Shown here: piece by piece, positions 1-9,077 of the stretch | Position numbering within the stretch: position 1 is the stretch's first letter | How the letters are laid out: every line of letters begins with the position of its first letter | Assembly (NCBI GenBank): GCA_029212505.1 | Contig: JARGOS010000001.1 | Span: 354,123 to 418,122, forward strand | Source of the DNA: Legionellaceae bacterium | GTDB taxonomy: Bacteria; Pseudomonadota; Gammaproteobacteria; Legionellales; Legionellaceae | DNA length: 64,000 nucleotides | Reading direction: 5' to 3' | Position numbers and translations under genes: made by a program | Notes under the pieces: generated by a model | What the model saw: only the letters and a program-made list of their open reading frames with translations | Database searches by the model: none | Told to the model about the DNA's origin: nothing

Positions 1-2
1 GC

Positions 3-1100
3 GAGCATGCTAGCGGGCGCAACAGCGGTGTGTTGCATTCAGGTATTTATTATCCTCCTGATTCGTTGAAAGCTAAACTTTGCGGTGAGGGTGCTAAGGC
101 TATGCGTGCGTATTGCCAGGAGCATGGCTTGCCTTGGAATAAACTTGGCAAAGTGATTATTCCAACACAAGCTGAAGATGAACATACACTACGTATGCTC
201 TATGAGCGTGGTTTACTTAATGGCGTATCTGTAGAATGGCTTGATGAAACGCAGTTAGCCGAATTAGAACCGTTGGCGCATACGGCAACAGGGCGCGCGT
301 TATTGGTTCCTGAAACCACCGTGGTTGATCCTAAAGCGATTATGCAGCATCTCCATCAAAGCCTAGCCGCACGTGGTGTAAAATTTTATTTTAATGCGTG
401 TTGCGAGCAGGTTGATGTTAAAACACGAACCGTGTGTGCCGGATCATCCTCGTGGCATTATCAGCATTTAATTAATACAGCAGGTTTATACGCTGATAAA
501 ATTGCAAACGCGTGTGGACTGAGTCATCGCTACACCATGTTGCCGTTTAAAGGTTTATATTACGAAGTAAAGCCTGCGTCTGAAATTAAAATTAATCATT
601 TGATTTATCCTGTACCGGATATGAACGTACCTTTTTTGGGGGTTCATTTTACGAAAAGTGTGTCTGGAAAAATTTATGTTGGGCCTACCGCTGTGCCAGC
701 TTTGGGACGTGAGCAATATCGCGGTATCCAAGATATGAATATTACAGAAACCATGCCCGTGCTTTATCATTTATTAAGGCAGTATAAAAATAACGAGCAA
801 GGCTTTCGAAATTACACGCATCGAGAAATTTTTAACTTCTTAAAGCCTAAGTTTGTGAATACAGCGCAAACCTTGGTGCCAAGTTTAGCCTCAAGCGATC
901 TGTCTTTGAGTGGAAAAGTTGGCATACGAGCCCAATTGCTTGATATACTCAGCTGCCGTTTGGTCATGGATTTTTTAATTGAACAAACCACCAATGAAAC
1001 ACATATTTTGAATGCTGTTTCGCCAGCATTCACCAGCGCTTTTGGTTTTTCGGATTATGTGGTAGGGCTTTTAGAAACAAAGCAAAGCATATCCGCTTGA
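3..1100 (+). CDS. lhgO: L-2-hydroxyglutarate oxidase-like FAD oxidoreductase (5' end outside window)
   Basis: FAD-dependent DAO-fold oxidoreductase of the LhgO family, which oxidises L-2-hydroxyglutarate to 2-oxoglutarate. The reading frame is open to the left edge, so the N-terminal dinucleotide-binding motif is missing from the window. In-frame codons before position 30 give GRNSGV followed by LHSGIYYPPDSLKAKLC, the conserved family segment near residue 45-65, so the GTG at 30 is not a real start. Further family marks are the INTAGLYADKIA stretch and the C-terminal segment ending FGFSDYVVGLLE. It precedes the sugar-nucleotide genes by 31 bp and may be read with them, although its link to polysaccharide synthesis is unclear. 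The family call is firm; the exact substrate is inferred. Confidence 0.85.
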   Translation, partial: EHASGRNSGVLHSGIYYPPDSLKAKLCGEGAKAMRAYCQEHGLPWNKLGKVIIPTQAEDEHTLRMLYERGLLNGVSVEWLDETQLAELEPLAHTATGRALLVPETTVVDPKAIMQHLHQSLAARGVKFYFNACCEQVDVKTRTVCAGSSSWHYQHLINTAGLYADKIANACGLSHRYTMLPFKGLYYEVKPASEIKINHLIYPVPDMNVPFLGVHFTKSVSGKIYVGPTAVPALGREQYRGIQDMNITETMPVLYHLLRQYKNNEQGFRNYTHREIFNFLKPKFVNTAQTLVPSLASSDLSLSGKVGIRAQLLDILSCRLVMDFLIEQTTNETHILNAVSPAFTSAFGFSDYVVGLLETKQSISA

Positions 1101-1131
1101 ATGGAAATAAATAATACTTATTGGAGTTAAC

Positions 1132-2145
1132 ATGGATATACGTGGCAAGAATTTTTTAGTGATTGGTGGGGCAGGTTTAATTGGTTCACATACGGTTGAT
1201 GCTTTATTAAAAGAAGACATCGGCGAAGTTCGTATCTATGATAATTTTACGCGAGGACGCGAAGAAAACTTACGTGAAGCACTGAAAGACCCACGGGTAA
1301 AAATTTTCCCACTGGGTGGCGATATCATGCATCGTGATATTTTAAATGCAGGTATGCGTGGTATTGATGGTGTATTTCATTTTGCCGCATTATGGCTCTT
1401 GCATTGTTTTGATTATCCTCGTTCAGCATTCGAAGTAAACGTTGCAGGCACGTTTAATATTTTAGAAGCGATGGTGAACCAAGGGGTTAAGCGGTTGGTT
1501 TATTCTTCAAGCGCATCGGTCTACGGTGACGCGCTCCAAGAGCCTATGACTGAAGATCATGTTTATAATAATAAAACATTCTACGGCGCGACCAAAATTG
1601 CGGGCGAGCATATGTGTCGTTCGTTGTATCACCGTTACAAAGATACAAGCGAGCACTTTGATTACGTGGGTTTACGTTACATGAATGTGTATGGCGCGCG
1701 CCAAGATTACCAAGGTGCTTATATTGCGGTGATCATGAAAATGCTGGATAACTTGGATAAAGGTAAGGCACCGGTTTTATACGGTGATGGTAGCCAAGCC
1801 TACGATTTTATTTATGTTGAAGACTGCGCAAAAGCCAACGTGTGTGCCATGAAGGCGGATGCAACAGATGAATTTTATAACGTTGGAACAGGTGTACGTA
1901 CGAGCATTAAAGAACTCGCTGAAATTATTCTTGAGTTAACCGAATCTGAACTTAATATTTTGTTTGAGCCGGCCGGGCAAACGTTTGTTAAAAACCGTAT
2001 TGGTTGCCCTAAAAAAGCAGAAAAAGATCTTGGTTTTAGAGCTGATCTAAGACTGCCGGAAGGTTTAGCCCGTTTGATGGCATGGCGAGATAATCATAAA
2101 TCTGAGGTCAAGGCACGTAAAGACGCTGTTGGTATCATAGATTAA
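1132..2145 (+). CDS. NAD-dependent nucleotide-sugar epimerase/dehydratase (extended SDR)
   Basis: Extended short-chain dehydrogenase acting on an NDP-sugar. The N-terminal Rossmann motif is GGAGLIGSH (about residues 12-20). The catalytic region has the YSSSASVYG stretch followed by a YGATK motif, giving the Tyr and Lys of the YxxxK pair. The C-terminal half carries LYGDGSQAYDFIYVEDCAKA, typical of UDP-glucose 4-epimerase/dTDP-glucose dehydratase relatives. The length of 337 residues is normal. An SD-like TTGGAG lies just before the ATG. It sits 5 bp before the first amidotransferase gene, so co-transcription is likely. Which sugar it converts cannot be told from sequence alone. Confidence 0.85.
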   Translation: MDIRGKNFLVIGGAGLIGSHTVDALLKEDIGEVRIYDNFTRGREENLREALKDPRVKIFPLGGDIMHRDILNAGMRGIDGVFHFAALWLLHCFDYPRSAFEVNVAGTFNILEAMVNQGVKRLVYSSSASVYGDALQEPMTEDHVYNNKTFYGATKIAGEHMCRSLYHRYKDTSEHFDYVGLRYMNVYGARQDYQGAYIAVIMKMLDNLDKGKAPVLYGDGSQAYDFIYVEDCAKANVCAMKADATDEFYNVGTGVRTSIKELAEIILELTESELNILFEPAGQTFVKNRIGCPKKAEKDLGFRADLRLPEGLARLMAWRDNHKSEVKARKDAVGIID

Positions 2146-2150
2146 ATACG

Positions 2151-4019
2151 ATGTGTGGAATAACAGGATTATTCAATCGTAACCACGAGCCTGCCGAAAC
2201 GCGTTTAATCGAAGCCATGACGAATGCGTTGGAGCATCGGGGCCCGGATGGCGAAGGTGTATGGCTTGAGGGGCCGATTGCTTTAGGGCATCGGCGCTTG
2301 GCCATCATTGATTTAAGTCCACAAGGGCATCAGCCTATGGTGACACGCGACGGTCGTTTTGTGCTCACCTATAATGGTGAAGTCTATAACTTTCGAGAAC
2401 TTCGAACGGATCTTGAAGCGCGAGGATATGGGTTTCATTCGACAACAGACTCCGAAGTGGTGCTTAATGCGTTTGCTGAATGGGGGCTTGACGCTGTTCA
2501 GCGTTTTAACGGCATGTTTGCCTTTGCAATCTGGGATAAAACCAAATCTGAACTCATGCTGGTGCGTGACCGTTATGGTATTAAGCCGTTGTATTACACC
2601 ATGGCCGGTAATAGCCTTGTTTTTGCATCTGAAATTAAAGCCTTACTCAAGCATCCGCGCGTTGCAGCCGAAATGGATCAAGAGGCTTTGGTTGAATATA
2701 TGACGTTCCAGAATATTATTTCTGATCGCACGTTGTTTAAACATATTAAGATGCTTCCTGCAGGTTCAATCTTATCCGTGACTCAGACTGAAGAGCGGCT
2801 ATTTAAGTATTGGGACTTTTCTTACGAAGAGCCTGAGCAGGCACTTTCGAAAGATGAGTATATTGAAGAATTAGAATATCTCTTTCGTCAAAGCGTGAAT
2901 CGCCAATTGGTGAGTGATGTCGAGCTTGGAGCCTATCTTTCTGGAGGGATGGACTCGGGAGCCATCACAGCGATTTGTTCGTTACAATTGCCGTATATCA
3001 AAACGTTTACGTGTGGTTTTGATTTAAGCTCTGCGTCTGGCATAGAGCAGACGTTTGATGAACGACGTGAAGCTGAACGCATGTCATATTTGTTTAAGAC
3101 CGAGCATTATGAAATGGTGCTTAAAGCGGGTGATATGGAGCGTTGTATGCCGTCTTTGGCGTATCACGTAGAAGAGCCGCGCGTTGGGCAATGCTATCCG
3201 AATTATTATGTTTCGCGACTGGCCAGTAAATTTGGAAAAGTAGTTTTGGCAGGGACTGCGGGGGATGAGATTTTTGCAGGATATCCTTGGCGCTATTATC
3301 CCCAAGTTCAACATAAAAAATTTGAAGATTATCAGCAAAGTTATTACGGCTACTGGCAGCGTATTATAGAAGAGCGGGACCATCAACAAGCGTTTTCACC
3401 CATTTGGAATAATGTCAGTCATTTTTCGCCGTTTGATGCATTTAAAAATATATTTAAAGGCGTTTCTTCGAGCAAAAAAATCACCCCAGAAACATTGGTG
3501 AATCATTCGCTATATTTTGAAGCTAAAACGTTTTTACATGGATTGCTGGTCATCGAGGATAAGCTATCGATGGCGCATGGTTTAGAGACACGGGTTCCTT
3601 TTTTAGATAATGATTTGGTTGATTTCGCATTAAAATTACCGACCTCGATAAAATTAGGCTGTTTAGATAAGGTGGTGTCTGCTGGAGCTAAGCAAGAAGA
3701 TATTTCGCGGTATTTACAGAAGTCACGCGATGGAAAGTTAATTCTACGTGACATGATGAAGAAATTTCTCCCAGCTGACGTCGTTGAGAAAGTAAAACAA
3801 GGTTTTTCAGCACCCGATGCGAGTTGGTTTCAAGGCGAAAGTATGGAGTATGTTAAAAATATTGTGTTTAATGATCGCTCTCATATTTATCATTATTTAG
3901 ACAAGCAATATATTCAAAATAAAGTGTCGGAACACTTAGCGGGCCAAGTTAACCACCGTTTGATGATTTGGTCTTTATTATCGCTTGAGCAATTTTGTAC
4001 GACTTATTTGGATGCATAA
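2151..4019 (+). CDS. Glutamine-dependent asparagine synthase-family amidotransferase (AsnB-like 1)
   Basis: 622-residue AsnB-family protein. It starts MCGITG, so after Met removal Cys1 is the class II glutaminase nucleophile. The glutaminase half shows NGEVYNF and the RDRYGIKPLYY segment. The synthetase half carries the PP-loop SGGMDSGAI, which binds ATP. In polysaccharide loci such enzymes (for example WbpS-type) are thought to amidate sugar uronic acids or attached acids rather than make asparagine; that role is inferred here from location. It lies 5 bp after the epimerase gene and 8 bp before the next epimerase gene. It is one of three divergent AsnB paralogues in this cluster. Confidence 0.88.
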   Translation: MCGITGLFNRNHEPAETRLIEAMTNALEHRGPDGEGVWLEGPIALGHRRLAIIDLSPQGHQPMVTRDGRFVLTYNGEVYNFRELRTDLEARGYGFHSTTDSEVVLNAFAEWGLDAVQRFNGMFAFAIWDKTKSELMLVRDRYGIKPLYYTMAGNSLVFASEIKALLKHPRVAAEMDQEALVEYMTFQNIISDRTLFKHIKMLPAGSILSVTQTEERLFKYWDFSYEEPEQALSKDEYIEELEYLFRQSVNRQLVSDVELGAYLSGGMDSGAITAICSLQLPYIKTFTCGFDLSSASGIEQTFDERREAERMSYLFKTEHYEMVLKAGDMERCMPSLAYHVEEPRVGQCYPNYYVSRLASKFGKVVLAGTAGDEIFAGYPWRYYPQVQHKKFEDYQQSYYGYWQRIIEERDHQQAFSPIWNNVSHFSPFDAFKNIFKGVSSSKKITPETLVNHSLYFEAKTFLHGLLVIEDKLSMAHGLETRVPFLDNDLVDFALKLPTSIKLGCLDKVVSAGAKQEDISRYLQKSRDGKLILRDMMKKFLPADVVEKVKQGFSAPDASWFQGESMEYVKNIVFNDRSHIYHYLDKQYIQNKVSEHLAGQVNHRLMIWSLLSLEQFCTTYLDA

Positions 4020-4027
4020 AAAGTAAT

Positions 4028-4909
4028 ATGAAAATTTTAATCACAGGTTCAAATGGTTTATTAGGTCCGGAAGTATTGCGTGCATTGTCTGATGAGCATC
4101 AGCTGGCGACTTTGGTGCGGGCTACCCCTGAAATAAAAGATGGTGCGATCGAATATATTACATGCGATTTATCAAAAACATTTGATGTTGCTTTATTGCC
4201 AAAGCACGTGGATATTATTATCCATATGGCACAGTCACCGCATTATCGTGAGTTTCCAGAGCAAGCCGATCATGTGTTTCGTGTGAATTGTGATTCAACG
4301 GCGCGTTTATTGGATTATGCCCGAGCAGCAGGGGTACAACATTTTATTTTCACATCAACGGGAAGCGTGTACGAGCCTTATGAAAGTCAATTGTTGGAAT
4401 CTTCTGCACTTGCACCGACGTCGTTTTATGCGAACAGTAAGTTAATCGCTGAGCGTTTATTAGCATCTTATGAAGCCTATTTTAAAGTCACCGTATTGCG
4501 CTTGTTTTTTTTGTATGGCCCGAGTGCTACACCTAAGCATACGTTGATTAATATGCTGGTGAATCGTGTAAAGCAAGGTGAAGAAATTGTTATTGATGGT
4601 GTTGATAGCAAGGGTTTGCAATTTGTACCAACGTTGACGCGTGATGTGGCTCATTGCATTCGATTGGTGATTGAGAAAGGCTTGGTTGGTGTATTTAATT
4701 TTGCAAATCCAACCGCATCAAGTTTGGCATCGATCGTCGAGGCTCTCGAAGCGCAGTTAGGTGTTCAAGCGAAAATTAAATACCGGCCGGATACGGCTGC
4801 ACTCACGATTGTTCCTAATCTAGATAAATTTATGCACGATGCAGGTGACTTCAAGTTTACGTCGTTAGATGAGGGGCTGAAATATTTGCTGTGTGATACG
4901 CATGAATAA
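4028..4909 (+). CDS. NAD-dependent epimerase/dehydratase family protein
   Basis: About 293 residues, starting MKILITGSNGLLGPEVL, a clear NAD(P)-binding Rossmann motif. The STGSVYE stretch and the later FYANSK (YxxxK-like) segment mark an extended SDR that reduces or epimerises a nucleotide sugar. I chose the ATG at 4028 because the Rossmann motif begins there and the upstream in-frame start at 3995 lies inside the preceding amidotransferase. Its stop overlaps the ATG of the next glycosyltransferase, indicating translational coupling. The substrate is unknown. Confidence 0.82.
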   Translation: MKILITGSNGLLGPEVLRALSDEHQLATLVRATPEIKDGAIEYITCDLSKTFDVALLPKHVDIIIHMAQSPHYREFPEQADHVFRVNCDSTARLLDYARAAGVQHFIFTSTGSVYEPYESQLLESSALAPTSFYANSKLIAERLLASYEAYFKVTVLRLFFLYGPSATPKHTLINMLVNRVKQGEEIVIDGVDSKGLQFVPTLTRDVAHCIRLVIEKGLVGVFNFANPTASSLASIVEALEAQLGVQAKIKYRPDTAALTIVPNLDKFMHDAGDFKFTSLDEGLKYLLCDTHE

Positions 4910-6179
4910 TTTTTTAAAAGCACTGATTAGATGTCTGATTGATATACCTTGGGCTGTGCTTGCACTGGTTTTTTTACCACTGAATCTTCTAGTTTTTTTT
5001 ATTGTTAAACTTGCTGGATGCCTCGGACAAGCCGCGGCACGTAGGCAACCTAAATTGTTATTCGGGGTGACACCGATTATTTCGATTGCCTACATGGCTC
5101 GTGCGCTTAAAGCACGAGGTTATGTTAGCGACACAGCAGTTCTGGTTGAGTCGCCAATATATCCGAGAGATACATTTGATAAGGTGCTATCACCTCACGG
5201 GAATTATCCTAAAATAATTAAGTTATGTTTAGGTAATCTCATGGCGTATTGTTTTTTCATGCGCGCGCTGTGGAAATATGATGTGTTCCATTATTATTTT
5301 GATGGCGGCTTGCTGAGGCATACCTTATTTTCAAGGCTTGAGCTTGCGATACTCAAACTTTGTCGCAAAAAAATTGTTTTGTTGCCGTACGGTAGCGATG
5401 CGTTTGTTTATGATCTGATACCCAATGTACTCTGGCGCCATGGCTTGATGATCGAGTACAGTCGCTTTGGAAATACGGCGGCGACGCTTCAGAAAAGAAT
5501 GAGACGCATGACCGCATCAGCAGATATTGTGATTGCGTGTTTGGTGCATTGTATTAATTTACCCCGTTGGGATATTTTGCCACTTACGTGTTATCCCGTG
5601 GATACGGAACGTTTTGAGCCGCTGTATCCTGAGACTAAGAAAAGCAGCCCTATACGTATTGCACATGCCTGTAATCATCGAGGCGTAAAAGGCACGGTAT
5701 TTTTAATTGATGCCGTTAAGCGTTTAGAAAAAGCTGGTTTCGATGTGCAGTTGGATATCATTGAAGCGGTGCCAAACGACGAAGCTTTAGTGCGAATTAA
5801 AGCTTGTGATATTTATGTGGATCAGCTTATCTTTGGTTACGCTCAAGCTGCGCTCGAAGGCCTTGCTTTTGGTAAAATTGTGATAAGCGCTTTAGATAAT
5901 AGCCCAGAATATGATTTGTTCCGTCGCTTTTCTTATCTTAACGAGTGTCCTATTGTCAGCGCAAATCCAGATACAATTTATGAAGTGTTGATAGAGCTTA
6001 TTGAAAAACGAAAGAATTGGGATAGCATGGGCCAAGCATCACGCGCTTTTGTTGAACATCGGCATTCATACACAGCGACTGCAGATATGTTTGAGGCGAT
6101 TTATCAAAAAATTTATTTTAAACATCAGGATGTGGATCTCATTAATTTTTATCATCCCTTGCTTGAGAATCAATCATGA
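4902..6179 (+). CDS. Glycosyltransferase (GT4-like) with N-terminal membrane segment
   Basis: 425-residue protein. Residues about 10-40 are strongly hydrophobic (IPWAVLALVFLPLNLLVFFIV) and predict a membrane anchor. The C-terminal half has the GT-B pattern of family 4 glycosyltransferases, with a DQLIFGYAQAALEGLAFGK segment and ENLIE-type helix ends. It probably adds one sugar at the cytoplasmic face of the inner membrane during polysaccharide assembly. The start overlaps the previous stop (ATGAATAA). It shares the GYAQAALEGLAFGK-like architecture with the next gene, suggesting paralogy. Oddly, codons around 5014-5046 match an intergenic palindromic repeat family found elsewhere in the window, as if a repeat had been inserted in frame just after the membrane helix. 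Confidence 0.75.
   Translation: MNNFLKALIRCLIDIPWAVLALVFLPLNLLVFFIVKLAGCLGQAAARRQPKLLFGVTPIISIAYMARALKARGYVSDTAVLVESPIYPRDTFDKVLSPHGNYPKIIKLCLGNLMAYCFFMRALWKYDVFHYYFDGGLLRHTLFSRLELAILKLCRKKIVLLPYGSDAFVYDLIPNVLWRHGLMIEYSRFGNTAATLQKRMRRMTASADIVIACLVHCINLPRWDILPLTCYPVDTERFEPLYPETKKSSPIRIAHACNHRGVKGTVFLIDAVKRLEKAGFDVQLDIIEAVPNDEALVRIKACDIYVDQLIFGYAQAALEGLAFGKIVISALDNSPEYDLFRRFSYLNECPIVSANPDTIYEVLIELIEKRKNWDSMGQASRAFVEHRHSYTATADMFEAIYQKIYFKHQDVDLINFYHPLLENQS
5014..5046 (+). repeat. Palindromic element copy inside a coding sequence
   Basis: This hyphenated palindrome begins CTGGATGC and ends GCACGTAGGC, with a stem CCTCGG/CCGCGG around ACAA. It matches intergenic copies at 61987-62020 and, in its flanks, 28195-28227. 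Here it is translated in frame as LAGCLGQAAARRQ, just behind the membrane segment of the glycosyltransferase. This resembles the in-gene palindromic elements known from Rickettsia. Similarity is by eye. Confidence 0.6.
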
Positions 6180-7270
6180 AAGTTTTACACCTGCCATCAA
6201 ACGTTGCAGGAAATGCGTTTGGATTGGCCCAAGGCGAACGACAGTTAGGCTTAGACTCAAAGGCGCTTTCTATCGGTAAATCCGTGTATGATTTTCCAAG
6301 TGATTTAGTGATGCCTGCCAAAAATACGTTATTAAGCCAGCTCTACCATCGCGTATGCGTTTTTTTTAAAACACGTGCAGCTTATGATGTGTATCACTTT
6401 AATTTTGGTTCAAGTCTTATTCATTATTTAGGCTTGGGTTTGAATCTTGCTGATTTACCTTTTTATCGTAAAAAGGCCATTAAAGTGGTGACCTATCAAG
6501 GGTGTGATGCACGGCAAAAATACGGAACCATGGCGCGTATTAAGGCTGGAACAGGAACACCACAGTACGCCGCATGTACGTATGATGGTTGTCATGATGG
6601 TATTTGTAATTCAGGCAAGCGTGATGAACGTCGGCAACGTGCAATTAAAAAAATGATGTCGTATTGTGACCACGCCTTTGCATTAAATCCGGATTTATTA
6701 CATTTTCTTCCAGAAAATAAATCATCGTTCTTGCCTTACACCATACCCAATTTTGATGCGATTCAGTCTAAATCTAATATATTTTTTGAGCATGATAAAA
6801 TTAATATTGTTCATGCTCCGACACAGCGCGTGGCCAAAGGCAGTGCCTATGTGATTGCAGCCGTCGAAGCATTACAAGAAAAATTTCCAAATAAAATTAA
6901 TTTTAAACTCGTCGAAAACATGCCCTATGACGAGGCTTTGGCTATTTATCAAACCGCAGATTTAGTGATTGATCAGCTTCTCATTGGTTGGTACGGTGGC
7001 TTAGCGGTTGAAGTGATGAAAATGGGCATTCCTGTTGCGGCCTATATTAATCCAAATGATTTGAAATTTTTGCCTCCTGGTTTTGCGCAAGAGATTCCCG
7101 TTTTAAATATGACAAAAGATAATATTTCAGATGTACTCGAGAATATTGTTACGCAACGTGAAATGCTTGTTAAACAAGGCGCACGTTCTAAAACTTTTGT
7201 TGAGAAATGGCATGATCCTAAATACGTCGCGACGTTAACAAAAAAGGTTTACGAAGCATGTGCGGGATAG
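6176..7270 (+). CDS. Glycosyltransferase (GT-B fold, GT4-like)
   Basis: 364 residues starting MKVLHLPSNVAGNAFGLAQGERQLG, an N-terminal sugar-acceptor domain of GT-B type. The middle carries a Cys-rich patch (AACTYDGCHDGICNSG, about residues 137-152) also seen in some capsule glycosyltransferases. The C-terminal domain has VIDQLLIGWYGGLAVEVMKMG, the usual donor-binding region with Glu. The ATG overlaps the previous stop in an ATGA junction, and its own 3' end overlaps the next asnB-like start by 13 bp, so the genes are translationally coupled. The transferred sugar is unknown. Confidence 0.78.
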   Translation: MKVLHLPSNVAGNAFGLAQGERQLGLDSKALSIGKSVYDFPSDLVMPAKNTLLSQLYHRVCVFFKTRAAYDVYHFNFGSSLIHYLGLGLNLADLPFYRKKAIKVVTYQGCDARQKYGTMARIKAGTGTPQYAACTYDGCHDGICNSGKRDERRQRAIKKMMSYCDHAFALNPDLLHFLPENKSSFLPYTIPNFDAIQSKSNIFFEHDKINIVHAPTQRVAKGSAYVIAAVEALQEKFPNKINFKLVENMPYDEALAIYQTADLVIDQLLIGWYGGLAVEVMKMGIPVAAYINPNDLKFLPPGFAQEIPVLNMTKDNISDVLENIVTQREMLVKQGARSKTFVEKWHDPKYVATLTKKVYEACAG

Positions 7271-9069
7271 TCGGTAGTTATAATTTTGATATTCCTATCG
7301 ATGCTTTTTTAGCATCTCAAATGCATCGCGGGCCAGATTTTGTTGCATCCGAAGCGTATACTTTACCGAACGGTCAAGTTTTACAATTAGGCCATAATCG
7401 TTTAAAAATTATTTGCTTATCGGATGAAGCCAACCAGCCTTTTAAGAATGCAACGCGTTTGGGGTATTTGGTTTTTAATGGTGAAATTTATAATTATCGC
7501 GAGCTTAAAGTTGAGCTCGAGCACGCAGGTGTTCTGTTTCGTACGACGTCGGATACCGAAGTGTTGTTTCACGTGTTGAGCCATTGGGGCATGGATGGCA
7601 TTCAACGGTGCAACGGTATGTTTGCCTTTGCATATTTTAATGCACAAGATAACACGCTGATATTAGGGCGCGATCGTTTTGGCGTTAAACCGCTTTTTTA
7701 TTATCTTGATAATCAGCGCTTGATCTTTTCATCAACGACAGCTCCGGTTGCGAATTACTGCAATTTATCACCTGACTTTATGTATTTAAAGCAAGGCTTG
7801 CAGTATGGGGTATATGAAGACGAAAGTTCACGCACCGCGTATAAAAATTTGCATGCCGTTCCCGCAGGGCATGTGCTCCAATTTAATTTATTAGCAACAG
7901 ATTTAAAACCCAAAATTATCAATTATTATGATCTGAAAGCACGTGTGTCATCTGCGAGCGCGATGATCCAAGGCTTGACAGATAAGCAACTGGACGATGA
8001 AGTGCGTGCATTATTGTATGATGCAAATCGACTGCGTTTACGTGCTGATGTACCGGTTGCGGTTGCCATGAGCGGTGGGTTAGATTCGTCAGGTATTGCG
8101 GCTATTTCAAAACAGCAGCAAGTAGATATCGAAGCATTTTGTTTTGGCTCATTACAAGATAAGCAGTCGGAGGGCTTGCTTGCGCAGCAGGTGGCCTCGA
8201 TGCATGATATTAAGCTACATTTTGTTGCGCCTCAAGCCGATGCGTGGGGTGATGCCTTCTGGCAAACATTACATCACCAAGATGCACCATTTCCAAGCCT
8301 AAGCGTGATAGCGCAGCATGTGCTCTACAACAAAATTAAAGACGCCGGCTTTAAAGTGATTTTAGGTGGCCAAGGGGGTGATGAAGCCTTTCTTGGTTAC
8401 CGGAAATATCAGTTTTTTTATCTCAAAGCATTGCTTAAAGCACATGATTGGACATCTGCGGCTTCGTTTGGTTTAGGCCTGGGTCAAATGCTTTGGGCCG
8501 AAAAGCGTCAAATGGCAACTTTTCTGAAAAACAGTGTGCGATACACACAAGCGTCAGGACGAACGGTCGGTTTGAATCTGCCTGGCGACATGGCTTCGCT
8601 CCAGGTAGGCGCTTCAGGTGATGTCCGGGGAAGGCAAATAGCTGATATTTTACAATTTAGCTTGCCGACACTGTTACGGTATGAAGATCGCAACTCTATG
8701 GCGCATAGTATCGAAACACGGTTGCCTTTTATGGATTATCGCCTGATTGAGCTTGCGTGTGCCTTGCCTATACGGCAAAAACTAAAAAACGGTTATGGTA
8801 AGTGGATGCTTCGTAAAATGCTGGAAAAACAGGTGCCTGAAAAAATTTGTAAAGCGCGCTATAAGCGCGGGTTTGATGTCACTAAAAATCAAGCTATACG
8901 TAAAACACTCGGGCTTGAACTGCGAGACCATGTCCAAAAAGCTACACCTGTATTAGAAGCGTTTATGACAGAAAAACCATACGATTATTTTAGCCCAACA
9001 CAGCTTGAAAAATCGGAGCATCGTTTTGCTGAACTGACAACCGCTTTGTGGTTAGCACAAAAACTTTAG
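7258..9069 (+). CDS. Asparagine synthase-family amidotransferase (AsnB-like 2)
   Basis: 603 residues beginning MCGIVGSYN with the N-terminal nucleophilic Cys. Glutaminase signatures NGEIYNYREL and RDRFGVKPLFYY are present, and the synthetase PP-loop reads SGGLDSSGI. It is highly divergent from the other two AsnB copies in the window and shorter between the two halves, so it was probably recruited separately. It likely forms an amide on a sugar or modifying acid of the surface polysaccharide; this is inferred from genomic position only. It overlaps the upstream glycosyltransferase by 13 bp. Confidence 0.87.
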   Translation: MCGIVGSYNFDIPIDAFLASQMHRGPDFVASEAYTLPNGQVLQLGHNRLKIICLSDEANQPFKNATRLGYLVFNGEIYNYRELKVELEHAGVLFRTTSDTEVLFHVLSHWGMDGIQRCNGMFAFAYFNAQDNTLILGRDRFGVKPLFYYLDNQRLIFSSTTAPVANYCNLSPDFMYLKQGLQYGVYEDESSRTAYKNLHAVPAGHVLQFNLLATDLKPKIINYYDLKARVSSASAMIQGLTDKQLDDEVRALLYDANRLRLRADVPVAVAMSGGLDSSGIAAISKQQQVDIEAFCFGSLQDKQSEGLLAQQVASMHDIKLHFVAPQADAWGDAFWQTLHHQDAPFPSLSVIAQHVLYNKIKDAGFKVILGGQGGDEAFLGYRKYQFFYLKALLKAHDWTSAASFGLGLGQMLWAEKRQMATFLKNSVRYTQASGRTVGLNLPGDMASLQVGASGDVRGRQIADILQFSLPTLLRYEDRNSMAHSIETRLPFMDYRLIELACALPIRQKLKNGYGKWMLRKMLEKQVPEKICKARYKRGFDVTKNQAIRKTLGLELRDHVQKATPVLEAFMTEKPYDYFSPTQLEKSEHRFAELTTALWLAQKL

Positions 9070-9077
9070 GTGATACC

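Noticed and set aside
2359..2703. Overlapping frames inside the asnB genes and other long genes
   Set aside because: They are shadows in other frames with no start context and no family resemblance.
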